DNA of 64,000 bases from contig CAWINH010000005.1 in the NCBI GenBank assembly GCA_963837425.1, positions 248,001-312,000 on the forward strand, given 5' to 3'. Within the stretch, counting starts at the first letter, position 1. Every line of letters begins with the position of its first letter. A model generated the notes under the pieces. That model was not told where the DNA came from and did no database searches. It saw only the letters and a list, made by a program, of their open reading frames with translations. Source of the stretch: CAWINH01 sp963837425. Lineage in GTDB: Bacteria; Chloroflexota; Limnocylindria; QHBO01. A program made the position numbers and the translations under genes. Positions 33,944 through 42,247 of this stretch are shown here, piece after piece.

Positions 33944-35758
33944 TCAGCCCGGCTGCGCCGGCCCCGGCGGCCGAGGCCAGGCCACCGTCCGCGCCTGGCC
34001 CAGGCGTCCGCTGTAGGCCGCCAGCAGGTCGCGATGCGTCAACCAACCGACGACGTGCCCGTCCGCGCGGTCGAGGACCGCGAGGCCGACCGAATCGGTC
34101 GCCATCAGGCGCTCGACCGCGGCCTCCAGGGTCTCGTCCGCCTGCACCGGCGGGACGCTGTGCGCGAGATCCGCCGCCGTCGCTCCGAGCTCATTGGCTC
34201 GCAGCGCCTCCTCAACCTGGTACGAGGTCACGATCCCGCGGTAGGCGCCCTCCTCGTCCACGACGGGAAGCGCGTCGACGCCCTCGCCCGCGAAGCGGTC
34301 GACGACGTCACCCAGGCTCGTGCTCGCGACGAGCGGCGCCGGGACGGGACGCATCGCGTCGCGCACCTGCATGAGCTCCATGACGTTCGCCCCTCGCCCA
34401 CGGAAGATGTCGATCCCCCGCCGGCGCAGCTTCAGGGTGTAGATCGTGTCCGAAGTCACGAGGCTCGAGATGCCGGCCGCGAGCGCGATCGCGAACATCA
34501 GTGGCAGGATGATCTGGTAGTCGCCGGTCAGCTCGAACAGGATGAGGACCGCGGTGATCGGAGCGTGCGACGCCGCTGCGAAGACGGCTCCCATTCCCAC
34601 CAGCCCGTACGCCCCCGGCGGCGCGACGAGCCCGGGAGCCACGATGCCCGCGACGGTCCCAAAGGCGGTCCCCAGCATGGCCCCGATGAACAGCGAGGGC
34701 GCAAAGACCCCTCCCGACCCGCCGATCCCGATCGTCAGGCTGGTCGCCAGGATCTTGCCGACGAGGAGTGTGAGGAGCAGTACCAGGCCGGTGTTGCCGG
34801 CGATCGCCTTCTCGAGCGGCGCGTATCCGACCCCGTAGAGCTGCGGGAGCGCCAGCAGCAGCACCCCGAGCGCCAGGCCCCCGACCGCCGGCCGCAGCCA
34901 CTCCGGACGGGCACCCCACAGCCGGTCGAGCAGGTCCTCCGTCCCGTACAGGATGCGGGTGAACGCGACGCCGACCCCTGCCGCCGCGAGCCCGAGGGTC
35001 GCGTACAGGGGGTATTCCCAGACGCTCACGATCTGGAATGCCGGCAGTGGCAGGAATGACGAGGAGCCGAACGCGGCCCGGCTGACGACGTCCGCGGTCA
35101 CCGATGCGAGGACGACCGCGCCGAACGAGCGGACGGCAAAGTCGCTGAGGATCAGTTCCAAGGCGAAGAAGACGCCCGCGATCGGCGCGTTGAAGGTGGC
35201 TGAGATGCCGCCCGCCGCGCCGCAGGCGACCAGCAGGCGGAGGTTCACCTCGCCGATCCGCAATAGCTGGCCGACGGCGGACCCGACGGCGGAGCCAATC
35301 TGCACGATCGGCCCTTCGCGGCCGACCGATCCGCCCGAGCCGAGACAGATCGCCGACGCCAGGGACTTCACGACCGCGACTCGCGGCCGGATGCGACCCC
35401 CCTGCCGGGTGACCGCAAGCATCACCTCCGGTACGCCGTGACCGCGCGCCTCGCGGGCGAAGCGGTCGATGAGCGGCCCGTAGACGAGGCCGCCAATGAC
35501 CGGTACCGCGACGATGAACCACACGCCGAGCCCGGGAAAGGCCGGGTGGACCGGCCGGCTGAGCGATCCGTAGTCCGACTGCCCGGTGAAGATCTGGGTG
35601 AACTCGCCGATCAGCCAGCGGAAGAAGATGGCGCCCAGTCCGGCGCCGATGCCGGTGACCAGCGCGAGCACCACCAGGCCGGCAGGGCTGGCACGCAGCC
35701 AGTCGGCGGCACGCTGGACCCGCGCCCGCGGGAGCTCAATGCGGCGCAGTGGTCTCAT
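33944..35758 (-). CDS. ClC-type chloride channel/transporter with two CBS domains
   Basis: The 604-residue protein has about 12-14 membrane segments, then a CBS pair (about 455-580). Anion-selectivity motifs are visible: GHGVPE (residue about 100, in place of the common GSGIPE), GSGGSVGREGPIVQ with the gating glutamate, and GGVFAPSLFIGA. The gating Glu favours a Cl/H exchanger. The CBS pair may bind a nucleotide. The start at 35758 lies inside the end of the MarR gene (23-base overlap; another in-frame ATG at 35767), so translation is coupled to the regulator. Confidence 0.9.
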   Translation of the reverse strand: MRPLRRIELPRARVQRAADWLRASPAGLVVLALVTGIGAGLGAIFFRWLIGEFTQIFTGQSDYGSLSRPVHPAFPGLGVWFIVAVPVIGGLVYGPLIDRFAREARGHGVPEVMLAVTRQGGRIRPRVAVVKSLASAICLGSGGSVGREGPIVQIGSAVGSAVGQLLRIGEVNLRLLVACGAAGGISATFNAPIAGVFFALELILSDFAVRSFGAVVLASVTADVVSRAAFGSSSFLPLPAFQIVSVWEYPLYATLGLAAAGVGVAFTRILYGTEDLLDRLWGARPEWLRPAVGGLALGVLLLALPQLYGVGYAPLEKAIAGNTGLVLLLTLLVGKILATSLTIGIGGSGGVFAPSLFIGAMLGTAFGTVAGIVAPGLVAPPGAYGLVGMGAVFAAASHAPITAVLILFELTGDYQIILPLMFAIALAAGISSLVTSDTIYTLKLRRRGIDIFRGRGANVMELMQVRDAMRPVPAPLVASTSLGDVVDRFAGEGVDALPVVDEEGAYRGIVTSYQVEEALRANELGATAADLAHSVPPVQADETLEAAVERLMATDSVGLAVLDRADGHVVGWLTHRDLLAAYSGRLGQARTVAWPRPPGPAQPG

Positions 35759-36182
35759 CGAGCGCATCGGCGATTTGGGCGAGGTTGCGAAGGATGGCGG
35801 CGGACGGGCGGAATCGGTCGGCGACGGCGCCGATTCGCGCGCGACGGAAGGCGAGGATGGCGGCACGCGCCCGGCGCCCGGACGCCGTGAGGCGCGCGCG
35901 CGTGGCGCGGTGGTCGCGCTCATCGGGCCCGACCTCGACCAGGCCCCGGCGCTCGAGGCGCCGCAGCTGACGGCTGGTCGCGGGCAGGGTCACCCCGATC
36001 CGTCCGGCAACCGAGCTGACGGTCGCTCCATCGGTCGTGTCACCGAGGACGACGAGGACCCGCCATTGCGAGAGCGTGAGGTCGTTGCCTGGCGCCGCCT
36101 CGGTCAGCGCGCGCGACGTGAGCCCCACCCCGGCCAGCACGATCCGCTCGAGAACTTCGGTAAGCGTGGGGTCGTCCGGCAT
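35736..36182 (-). CDS. MarR family transcriptional regulator
   Basis: This 148-residue winged-helix repressor has TLSQWRVLVVLGD (about 36-48), the recognition helix region VTLPATSRQLRRLERRGLV (about 64-82), and the wing with DERDHRATRARLTASG (about 87-102). MarR proteins bind palindromes as dimers and release them on contact with phenolics or oxidants. It sits between OsmC (upstream, same strand) and ClC (downstream, overlapping). A TATGCT box lies 8 bases before the ATG. Further upstream, AGTTGC...GCTACT resembles a weaker version of the OsmC operator, consistent with autoregulation. Confidence 0.88.
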   Translation of the reverse strand: MPDDPTLTEVLERIVLAGVGLTSRALTEAAPGNDLTLSQWRVLVVLGDTTDGATVSSVAGRIGVTLPATSRQLRRLERRGLVEVGPDERDHRATRARLTASGRRARAAILAFRRARIGAVADRFRPSAAILRNLAQIADALDETTAPH

Positions 36183-36252
36183 GCAGCGTCAGCATACCCC
36201 AGTTGCTTGCCAGGTGGCTACTTTCGCCGCCGATGAGATCGGCGCGACGCGG

Positions 36253-36765
36253 CTAGGACTCCGCGGCTTCCCCGCCTGGGTGGCCGAGCGCGCCGGGCGC
36301 CTCGCGCGGACCGGTCACCACGACTTCGCCCGCGCGCTCCGTGCCGCCGCTGCGCACGAGGTAGGTGTGATGGATCTCGGTATCGCCGGTCGAGAGCGTG
36401 CCGCCGACGGCGCAGTAGCGCACCGCTGACAGCTCGATCGAGCGGCGGACCGCCTCGGTCTCGACGGCGGGCCCCTCGACGACATGCTCGACGTCGATGC
36501 GGGTGAATATGTGCGGGCTGACGTCATCGCGCTGCTCACCAGTCGCGTTGACGGTATAGCCCGAGACGACCTGGCGCTTCTTGCGAAGGATCGAGATCAC
36601 ATCCATGGCGGTGCAGGCCGCGACGGCCAGCGGAACGAGCTCGGCGGGGCGCGGCCCCTCGTCCCCCTCCCCGTCGTCGATGATCAGCTCGTGCCCGCTT
36701 CCACTGCGGGCGACGAAGCGCATCGCGTCCCCGTCCAGGGAGACAGTCGCCGTCTTGGTGCTCAT
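36253..36765 (-). CDS. OsmC/Ohr family thiol peroxidase
   Basis: The protein has 170 residues. OsmC family members reduce organic hydroperoxides through two cysteines, present here as Cys 51 (AVAACTAMDVISILRKK) and Cys 118 (AVRYCAVGGTL). ATG 36765 is chosen; it is 10 bases from TACAGT. Neighbouring MarR-type gene downstream on the same strand and the palindrome across its promoter suggest an OhrR-like circuit in which oxidant releases the repressor. The 30 or so C-terminal residues are Gly/Pro/Glu-rich and not part of the fold. Confidence 0.88.
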   Translation of the reverse strand: MSTKTATVSLDGDAMRFVARSGSGHELIIDDGEGDEGPRPAELVPLAVAACTAMDVISILRKKRQVVSGYTVNATGEQRDDVSPHIFTRIDVEHVVEGPAVETEAVRRSIELSAVRYCAVGGTLSTGDTEIHHTYLVRSGGTERAGEVVVTGPREAPGALGHPGGEAAES

Positions 36766-36775
36766 CTCGTCGTTG

Positions 36776-36807
36776 ACTGTACCCGTAGTTGCGTACTTGC
36801 GCAACTA
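36776..36807 (-). promoter_or_regulatory. OsmC promoter with palindromic operator
   Basis: On the minus strand TTGCGC (36799-36804) and TACAGT (36776-36781) are separated by 17 bases. A perfect inverted repeat, TAGTTGCG-N6-CGCAACTA (36786-36807), covers the -35 box and spacer. It is a good fit to a MarR/OhrR-type dimer site, most likely for the MarR protein encoded at 35736-36182. Confidence 0.6.
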
Positions 36808-36845
36808 ACCAACTAAGGAACGACACAAGGCACTCGCTCCCGAAG

Positions 36846-37072
36846 TGGACCTACGATGCGAACGGCAACCAGCTCTCCGCCGGCAGCACGACCTACACCT
36901 ACGATGCCGCCGATCGGATGACCTCGGCCAGCGTCGGGGCGGCCACCGAGACCTACACCTGGTCCGGTGACGGTATCCGTCTGTCGGCGGGGACCGGCCC
37001 GGGAGCGGCGACCACCGACTTCCTCGTCGATCGCCTCTCCGCCCTGCCCGAGGTGGCCGTCCTGCGTGACGC
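36846..37072 (+). pseudogene. RHS/YD-repeat protein fragment
   Basis: The frame reads WTYDANGNQLSAGSTTYTYD and AADRMTSASVG, then TYTWSGDGIR, typical YD repeats of RHS proteins. There is no start codon, signal or core domain; the frame is lost at about 37,072, where it meets an IS3 transposase scrap. It is a remnant on the left edge of the island. Confidence 0.75.
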
Positions 37073-37237
37073 TACACCGAGCGGCTGGCCGAGGCCGAGG
37101 CGGTCTCCAGCGTCGGCTCCCGCGGCGACAGCTACGACAATGCCCTGGCCGAGACGGTCAACGGCCTCTACAAGGCCGAGCTCATCCACCGTTCCGGACC
37201 ATGGCGGACGATCGACCAGGTCGAGCTGGCGACCGCC
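37073..37237 (+). mobile_element. IS3-family transposase (OrfB) C-terminal fragment
   Basis: The frame starting at TAC 37073 reads YTERLAEAEAVSSVGSRG, DSYDNALAETVNGLYKAELI and HRSGPWRTIDQVELATA. This matches the region of IS3-family integrase-type transposases with the catalytic Glu in SYDNALAE. The DDE Asp residues and both ends of the element are missing. It joins the RHS fragment directly, so an insertion and deletion have happened here. The stretch 37,238-37,368 holds nothing recognisable. Confidence 0.8.
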
Positions 37238-37368
37238 AGCTCGACCGAGGTCGGAGGCTCAAAAAGGAGTCGAACCGCCATCACCGACCTTACCGTCCGT
37301 TCAAGAAGCCTCAAGGCTCGGTTGTCGGCACCGATCGCTGGCTCAGGACCGCGCTCTGACCCCCTCGC

Positions 37369-37761
37369 CTACCAGACGGCCACCGGGTGAGGGTGACGGT
37401 GTGCCCGCAACCGCTGGTCCTTGGTGATCAGCGACCAGCCCCGCTCGATTGCGGTCGCGTAGATCAACCGATCCGCCGGGTCGCCCGGGAACGAGGAGGG
37501 CAGGTTGACCGCCGTCGTTGCGATCGCTGGTGTCACGGGGATGGTGCGGACCTGGACGGCCAGCTGCTGAAGCCAGGAAGGGATCGGGATCGACACCACG
37601 ATCCGCTCGTGGCTCGCCAGCCAGGCCAGCTCGAACCAGGAGATGTCGGCGACCGCCAGCTCATCCGCAGCACTGATGGCCTTGGCGGCGGCAGCGCTGA
37701 TGCGCTCGGGCTCGGCCGACCACCAATGGACGACGTGGCTATCGAGAACGACGGTGCTCAC
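37369..37761 (-). CDS. PIN-domain toxin (VapC-like)
   Basis: The 130-residue PIN-domain ribonuclease has the acidic metal-binding residues Asp 7 (VVLDSHV), Glu 44 (SWFELAWL), Asp 94 and 97 (GDPADRLIYATA), and Asp 115 (LITKDQRLR). VapC toxins cut tRNA or rRNA. Its start overlaps the antitoxin stop by 4 bases (ATGA), the standard arrangement of a type II toxin-antitoxin operon. Confidence 0.88.
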   Translation of the reverse strand: MSTVVLDSHVVHWWSAEPERISAAAAKAISAADELAVADISWFELAWLASHERIVVSIPIPSWLQQLAVQVRTIPVTPAIATTAVNLPSSFPGDPADRLIYATAIERGWSLITKDQRLRAHRHPHPVAVW

Positions 37762-37985
37762 CCGAGGTCCCAGGGGGCCCCGGTCGTGAAGAGCTCCTCC
37801 TCGGGCCCGGCCGTCATGGCCACCCCGATGAGGTTTCCCTTCAGGGCGTGCGGTCCCGTAGCCGGCACGAGGCGCGCCACCGTCCGGCCGTGCTTGGTGA
37901 TCTCCACCTCCTGGCCGGAGGCCACGTCATCCAGCAACGCCAGAATCTTGGCCTTTGCCTCGGTAGCAGTCATCTTGATAGCCAT
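37758..37985 (-). CDS. Antitoxin (VapB/Phd-YefM-like)
   Basis: This 75-residue protein has an N-terminal Phd/YefM-type DNA-binding region (MTATEAKAKILALLDDVASG, then VEITKHGRTVARLVPA) and a short acidic C-terminus that would bind and block the toxin. First gene of the module. Its promoter is unusually clear and leads directly to the ATG, so it is leaderless; antitoxin-toxin complexes normally repress such promoters. Confidence 0.85.
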   Translation of the reverse strand: MAIKMTATEAKAKILALLDDVASGQEVEITKHGRTVARLVPATGPHALKGNLIGVAMTAGPEEELFTTGAPWDLG

Positions 37986-37991
37986 ATGGTC

Positions 37992-38020
37992 ATTCTAGCG
38001 GTCGGCGACATCGAGAGCAA
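37992..38020 (-). promoter_or_regulatory. Promoter of the VapBC-like module
   Basis: Minus strand: TTGCTC (38015-38020), 17-base spacer, TAGAAT (37992-37997), then 6 bases to the antitoxin ATG. The transcript should be leaderless. The 260 bases from 38,021 to 38,280 hold nothing recognisable. Confidence 0.6.
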
Positions 38021-38280
38021 CTGCATTGGCGCGCGGGCGGTGCCGCCGGAGCAGGAACAGAGAGTCGCGCGTAAGCAGTCTGGCAGGCGCCGCAGCGACC
38101 GCTGCCGCTTGCGGACTTACTCCAGCTACTGTGTGCGGCGAGCCACTGGTCGAGTCGTCTACCGCCGAGGCCTAAACCCAAGCCCCGCGAGTCTCCACGA
38201 AACTCAGCGCGACTCAACATCAATTGTGCGCACGCAGCGAAGTTCGAAGGGCGCATTCCACTCGCCCGCCTAATCGGCAC

Positions 38281-38871
38281 TCACGGCTCGACTACGATCT
38301 CGGCGGTCGCCAGGAGGTTGGCTGTCTCCCCCGCACCGCAATCAGATCCGCCGATGCTGAAGCCGCTCTTCGCGGAGATTCGCCACGCTCCCGCCGACAG
38401 CCGCAATTGCGGGTCGTGGAAGTAGCCGTCGTAGAAGGCGGCATAGGGGTCGTCGTTGCTCCAGCCGCCGATCTTGCTGAAGGCGACCGCGCGAGTCTGA
38501 CCTTTCGCCATCGACACCGCCACGCAGTCGCTTGTGCCTCCGCCCGGCATGGAAAGAGGACCATCCAGCTGAACGACGTCGAAACCCACTAAGCCCGGAC
38601 TGCTGTTCGTCCACAGCATCACCTTCGCCTCCAGGCCGCCGTAGGAGAGAGTCGTCGTCACATTGATCGGCTGACCGGCCCGGTACCGATCATGGTCGAG
38701 GGTCATGGAGAGGCTGAAGCCCTCCTTCATGACCTTCGCTGATACGGGTGGCCCGTCTAACGGCGCGCCGTTCGACGAGGCGATAGGGCCCGATGCGATA
38801 GGGCCCGCCGCAAAGATGGCAGGCCGCCAGCTCCGCCCACCGTCATCGGTCACAAAGAGACCAGCCGGCAT
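38281..38871 (-). pseudogene. BNR/sialidase-like secreted protein, 5'-truncated
   Basis: The open part encodes 196 residues and starts with LFVTDDGGRSWRP, a BNR (Asp-box) motif, followed by a beta-rich domain with two Cys (SDCVAV and GSDCGAG). Upstream of the first ATG the frame stays open with family-like sequence (AFADTEHGIALVSLGNSP), but no start codon or signal peptide appears before the att-like site at 39,056. The 5' end seems to have been lost when the island inserted. Gly/Ser/Thr content suggests an exported protein. Confidence 0.55.
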
Positions 38872-39055
38872 CGGGGAATTGCCGAGACTGACGAGCGCAA
38901 TCCCGTGCTCGGTATCGGCGAAGGCCAGCGAGCCGATGGGGCGAAACTCAGCGTGAGAGTGGCTCCGGCGGGCCGGAACGAACCTGCGATCAAGCGGTGA
39001 ACGGCAATTGCTTGCGCGTTGAGCTCATGGGCCCTGGATCAGTTTGCTAAGGAGT

Positions 39056-39125
39056 GTCCCCGGCAGGTGCCGGGGCCGTACTAACAACCATACCTATCGT
39101 GGGACGGCGAGAACTTGAGTCAGAT
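39056..39125 (+). repeat. att-like site, copy 1 (left end of element 1)
   Basis: GTCCCCGGCAGG followed by a conserved arm (TGCCGGGGCCGTACTAACAA and on) that matches copy 2 at 46,187-46,256 at roughly 80% of positions over about 70 bases. The core plus arm forms a near-perfect 7-bp inverted repeat, GTCCCCG...CGGGGCC. Immediately upstream, AGTTTGCTA resembles the recombinase 3' end that precedes the other copies, so an older element may once have stood to the left. Confidence 0.7.
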
Positions 39126-39222
39126 GCACGCTCGGCATGACGGGACAGGGTTATCGGGCGCTGAGGTCGGACGCTCAAGAGGACGGACCCGGCCCTACCC
39201 AACGTCAGAATCGTCTTACCCG

Positions 39223-39306
39223 CCACGCCGAGCGCCATGCCGACCAATCCTGCGAGCGGAGATGTGACCACTTACCGCGGCGACGCCGGCCGCACAGGGG
39301 TGATGC
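39223..39306 (+). repeat. 84-bp exact copy of the start of the PQQ-propeller lipoprotein gene
   Basis: Bases 39223-39306 are identical to 41056-41139 and stay similar, with small gaps, for another 25 or so bases. In the intact gene this encodes residues about 25-52, just after the lipobox. The copy has neither start codon nor promoter, so it is a dead partial duplicate. The rest of 39,126-39,647 holds no gene I can support. Confidence 0.85.
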
Positions 39307-39647
39307 AGGCCCCGGGGCCCTCGGGGAGTCCCAGCTGGCCGAGGTGAGTGTGGTCGTCGACGAGGAACGGGGCGGCGTCTGCTGTGCCCTTCGGACCGTT
39401 GAATACCTAATAGATGTCGGCGCACTTGCCGCCGTGCGCGGCGCATCCCCAGAACAGATGCTCCTGGGGGCTTCGTTCGCGGCGGTAGATCGCTGCTTGT
39501 TGGGTCATCGGTGTTACGCGGCGACCTACAGGCCGGCACACGGCCGGTGGCGGTGGGAAGTCAAGCGGGACGTAATTCGCGCGCTGTGGCGTTCTGTCAG
39601 CAAATGAGCGACTTGCGCGCCAAGGAGTCGTTCGTTCATCGGTCGTC

Positions 39648-40760
39648 TCAACCCTTCGGGAGTGTGTACGCCCGGACACTGGTCCAATGATAGAACGCGG
39701 CGTAAAGGGTGCCCCCTGCGGAGTCGAGTGCCAGCGACTCTCCGGTGGCCGGCCAGAGGTGCAACACGGTCCCGTCGGCAGCCAGCTCGACCGTCACGGC
39801 CGGGTACTCCGACGGGGCGTTCCCGGCGTCCCCGACGACATAGATGTGTCCTGCCTGGTCAACCGCGATGGCGACCGGGTCCGCGACGACCGCCGACAGG
39901 TCGTACGACTTGGTCGGCGACCCGTCGACCGCGTAGACCACGATGGAGGAACCGCTGTTTGAGTAGATATATCCGCTGCGATCGACCGCGACCCAGGCAT
40001 AGAACCGGCTGTTCCCGGCGACCCCCTGTCCGATCGACCGGACGAACGTGCCGTCCCCCGTGAACGCCTGGACGTCGAGCCGCTGCGAGTCGGCGACATA
40101 CACGTGGCCGGACGCATCGGTCGTGATGGCGGTCGGCAACGCGAACTGGCCGTCACCGGCGCCGAAGGTTCCCCAGGCGGAGACGAAGTGCCGCTCCTTG
40201 TCGAACTTCTCGACCCGATCGTTCCCGGTATCAAGGACGTAGAACGACCCATCTGGATCGAACGCGATGCCGCCGTACGCGTCGCCGGTCATATGGTCGA
40301 CGAAATCGAACTGTCCCTGGCCGGCGCCCGCGGTACCCCAGCTTTCGAGGTACTTGCCGCCTCGATCGAAGATCCAGAACCGCGCGTCCTTCGAGGATGC
40401 GACCCAGATCCTGCCTTGGGGGTCGACCGCCGGGGCGAACGGGTTCGGCGTCGTGCCGACCGGCCCGCCGGTCTGCCACGCAACCTTGAGTGCTGGGCTG
40501 GGCGTCACGGCTTTGATGACGATAGTGGCCAGCGCCGGCGATTGAGGGAAGCCCGCGGTCGTGGGCGTGACCGTGGCGTGGGCCACCGCGGTCGCGGTTG
40601 GGGCAGCATTGGTCGAGGTAAAGGGAGCGGCCGACGCTCCCGTCGAATCGGCACCGCTCCCCGTCGCCGCCGGTTGCGTCGGTATCGCGCCAGCACAGCC
40701 GGCGACGATCGCCAGCGAGAGGGTGGACGCGACCAGCAATCGTCGCCCTGTGTTCGTCAT
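39648..40760 (-). CDS. Secreted NHL-repeat beta-propeller lipoprotein
   Basis: The 370-residue protein has a signal peptide with a lipobox AIVAGC (Cys 22), a Thr/Ala/Ser/Pro linker (about 25-85), then six NHL-like blades. Repeats such as GGIAFDPDGSFYVLDTGNDR, VEKFDKERHFVSAWGTFG and GDGQFALPTAITTDASG show the NHL pattern. NHL propellers bind proteins or ligands; no catalytic residues are evident. ATG 40760 has GGAGGG upstream. It has a paralogue, broken, at 42,248-43,315. It is divergent from the PQQ-type lipoprotein gene and shares its promoter motif. Confidence 0.82.
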   Translation of the reverse strand: MTNTGRRLLVASTLSLAIVAGCAGAIPTQPAATGSGADSTGASAAPFTSTNAAPTATAVAHATVTPTTAGFPQSPALATIVIKAVTPSPALKVAWQTGGPVGTTPNPFAPAVDPQGRIWVASSKDARFWIFDRGGKYLESWGTAGAGQGQFDFVDHMTGDAYGGIAFDPDGSFYVLDTGNDRVEKFDKERHFVSAWGTFGAGDGQFALPTAITTDASGHVYVADSQRLDVQAFTGDGTFVRSIGQGVAGNSRFYAWVAVDRSGYIYSNSGSSIVVYAVDGSPTKSYDLSAVVADPVAIAVDQAGHIYVVGDAGNAPSEYPAVTVELAADGTVLHLWPATGESLALDSAGGTLYAAFYHWTSVRAYTLPKG

Positions 40761-40804
40761 CTTCCAACCCTCCAATGCGGTGCCCGAACTGCGGAGATGT
40801 CGGT

Positions 40805-40832
40805 TAGACGCCCAACGTACGTCCAAGGTTGG
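40805..40832 (-). promoter_or_regulatory. ECF-type promoter, NHL lipoprotein gene
   Basis: Minus strand: CCAACC (40827-40832), exactly 16 bases, CGTCTA (40805-40810). CGTCTA matches a common ECF -10 element. About 44 bases from -10 to the ATG at 40760. Confidence 0.5.
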
Positions 40833-40921
40833 CCGATTCGTAGACGGTTGTTAGCGCGAGGGAGACGACGCGCGGCGGCGGGTCCGCGTGTTGCTTATCC
40901 AATGTGCTGGTACCGGCGTCG

Positions 40922-40949
40922 CCAACCGCGGGACGATGCGCGGCATCAC
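40922..40949 (+). promoter_or_regulatory. ECF-type promoter, PQQ lipoprotein gene
   Basis: CCAACC (40922-40927), exactly 16 bases, CATCAC (40944-40949), then 33 bases to the ATG. The -10 and its downstream bases (CATCACACCACTG) match the site at 42,193 at 11 of 13 positions. Confidence 0.5.
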
Positions 40950-40982
40950 ACCACTGTTAGGACAACCGGGTAGGAGTGATGC

Positions 40983-42152
40983 ATGCGAATCGTTCGACCG
41001 CTGGTGAGCATTCTTATCGCCGGCACGGTGCTGACTTCCTGCGGCGGCTTGGCAACCACGCCGAGCGCCATGCCGACCAATCCTGCGAGCGGAGATGTGA
41101 CCACTTACCGCGGCGACGCCGGCCGCACAGGGGTGATGCCAGGCCCGGGGCCGACGGGGAGCCCCGACGTTGCCTGGCAGTTCCAGGCTGGCGCGCCGAT
41201 CGGGTCGTCCCCGGCCGTGGTCGGCGACCGGGTATTCCTGCTCTCAAGCGACGGTGTTGTCCACGCGCTCGACCTCGCTACGGGCACGGCCGTATGGGAG
41301 CTCGGTCTCGGGGCGACTACGGGGTCGGCAAGCCCACTGGTCGTCGCCGGGCTGGTCGTGGTCGGTGACAGCTCGGGGATGGTCCACGCCCTTGACACCG
41401 CGTCCGGGCACACGCGATGGTCGACGCAGACCGACGGCGCGATCGACGGCGCCGCGGCGGGCGTCGGCAACCTGGTGCTGACGGCAACGGAAGGCGGCTC
41501 GGCGTACGCGCTGGACGCCGAGACGGGCTCTGTCATTTGGAAGGCGACGCTGCCGCCCGGTGTTACCCACTCGGTGACGGCAAGTGCAGACACAGTCTTC
41601 GTGGGCGCGAGGGGCATACTGGTCGCCCTGCGCCTGTCCGACGGCTCCATCCTCTGGCAGTCGCCGGTTGCCACGAGCGGTGACTGCGGGACGCCGACCG
41701 TCGCCGATGGGCTCGTCTTCGACGCAATCGGGCTGGACGGCAACGACCCGGCGGCAAAGGGCGTCGTGGCCCTGGACGCCTCGACCGGCGCGGTCCGCTG
41801 GCGCTACACCAGCCCGACGCAGCGACAGGCGTACACGCCGGCCGTGATTGACGGACGAGCCTTCGTCGTGGCCGAGGACGGGACGGTGGTGGCGCTCGAC
41901 GCGGCAACCGGCGCAATTGCCTGGACGACGGAGACCGGCGCCGTGAACGAGGCACTGCCGGCCATCGCCGACGGCCTGGTCTACGTCCCGACGAACGGTC
42001 ACGCCCTGGTCACGCTCGACCAGGCCACGGGCGCGTTGGGCTGGCAGGCGCCGATCGTCGGCGTGCCCTACGCCCCCGTCGTGGCCCAGGGCCTGGTGCT
42101 CGTCGGGACCAGCGTTGGGGTGCTGTACGCCATCGGCGCGACCGCGAAGTGA
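40983..42152 (+). CDS. Secreted PQQ-type beta-propeller lipoprotein
   Basis: The 389-residue protein has a lipobox TVLTSC (Cys 20), then a conserved YRGDAGRTGVMPGPGP block and seven or eight PQQ-enzyme repeats of the form VVHALDLATGTAVWE, MVHALDTASGHTRWS, and YALDAETGSVIWK. These blades resemble BamB/PQQ-dehydrogenase propellers, but no PQQ- or metal-binding residues can be pointed to, so a binding or scaffold role is more likely. A TAGGAG Shine-Dalgarno lies near the ATG. The YxGxxxRTGVMxGPGP block is shared with the propeller of the membrane protein at 43,932-45,272. Confidence 0.85.
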   Translation: MRIVRPLVSILIAGTVLTSCGGLATTPSAMPTNPASGDVTTYRGDAGRTGVMPGPGPTGSPDVAWQFQAGAPIGSSPAVVGDRVFLLSSDGVVHALDLATGTAVWELGLGATTGSASPLVVAGLVVVGDSSGMVHALDTASGHTRWSTQTDGAIDGAAAGVGNLVLTATEGGSAYALDAETGSVIWKATLPPGVTHSVTASADTVFVGARGILVALRLSDGSILWQSPVATSGDCGTPTVADGLVFDAIGLDGNDPAAKGVVALDASTGAVRWRYTSPTQRQAYTPAVIDGRAFVVAEDGTVVALDAATGAIAWTTETGAVNEALPAIADGLVYVPTNGHALVTLDQATGALGWQAPIVGVPYAPVVAQGLVLVGTSVGVLYAIGATAK

Positions 42153-42170
42153 CGTTCGACGAAGATCGGG

Positions 42171-42198
42171 CCAACCAGGGGTGGTTGGCGGACATCAC
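42171..42198 (+). promoter_or_regulatory. ECF-type promoter, second NHL lipoprotein gene
   Basis: CCAACC (42171-42176), exactly 16 bases, CATCAC (42193-42198). Same layout as upstream of the PQQ lipoprotein gene. About 49 bases to the ATG at 42248. Confidence 0.5.
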
Positions 42199-42247
42199 AC
42201 GACCGAGGGACCGACAGGAGTCAGGCCCGCGAATGAGGAGATCGCAC

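Noticed and set aside
37255..37300. GGAGTCGAACC, like the reverse complement of a tRNA T-arm
   Set aside because: The stem bases do not pair (only two Watson-Crick pairs) and no acceptor or anticodon arm can be built on either side. At best a scrap of a tRNA.
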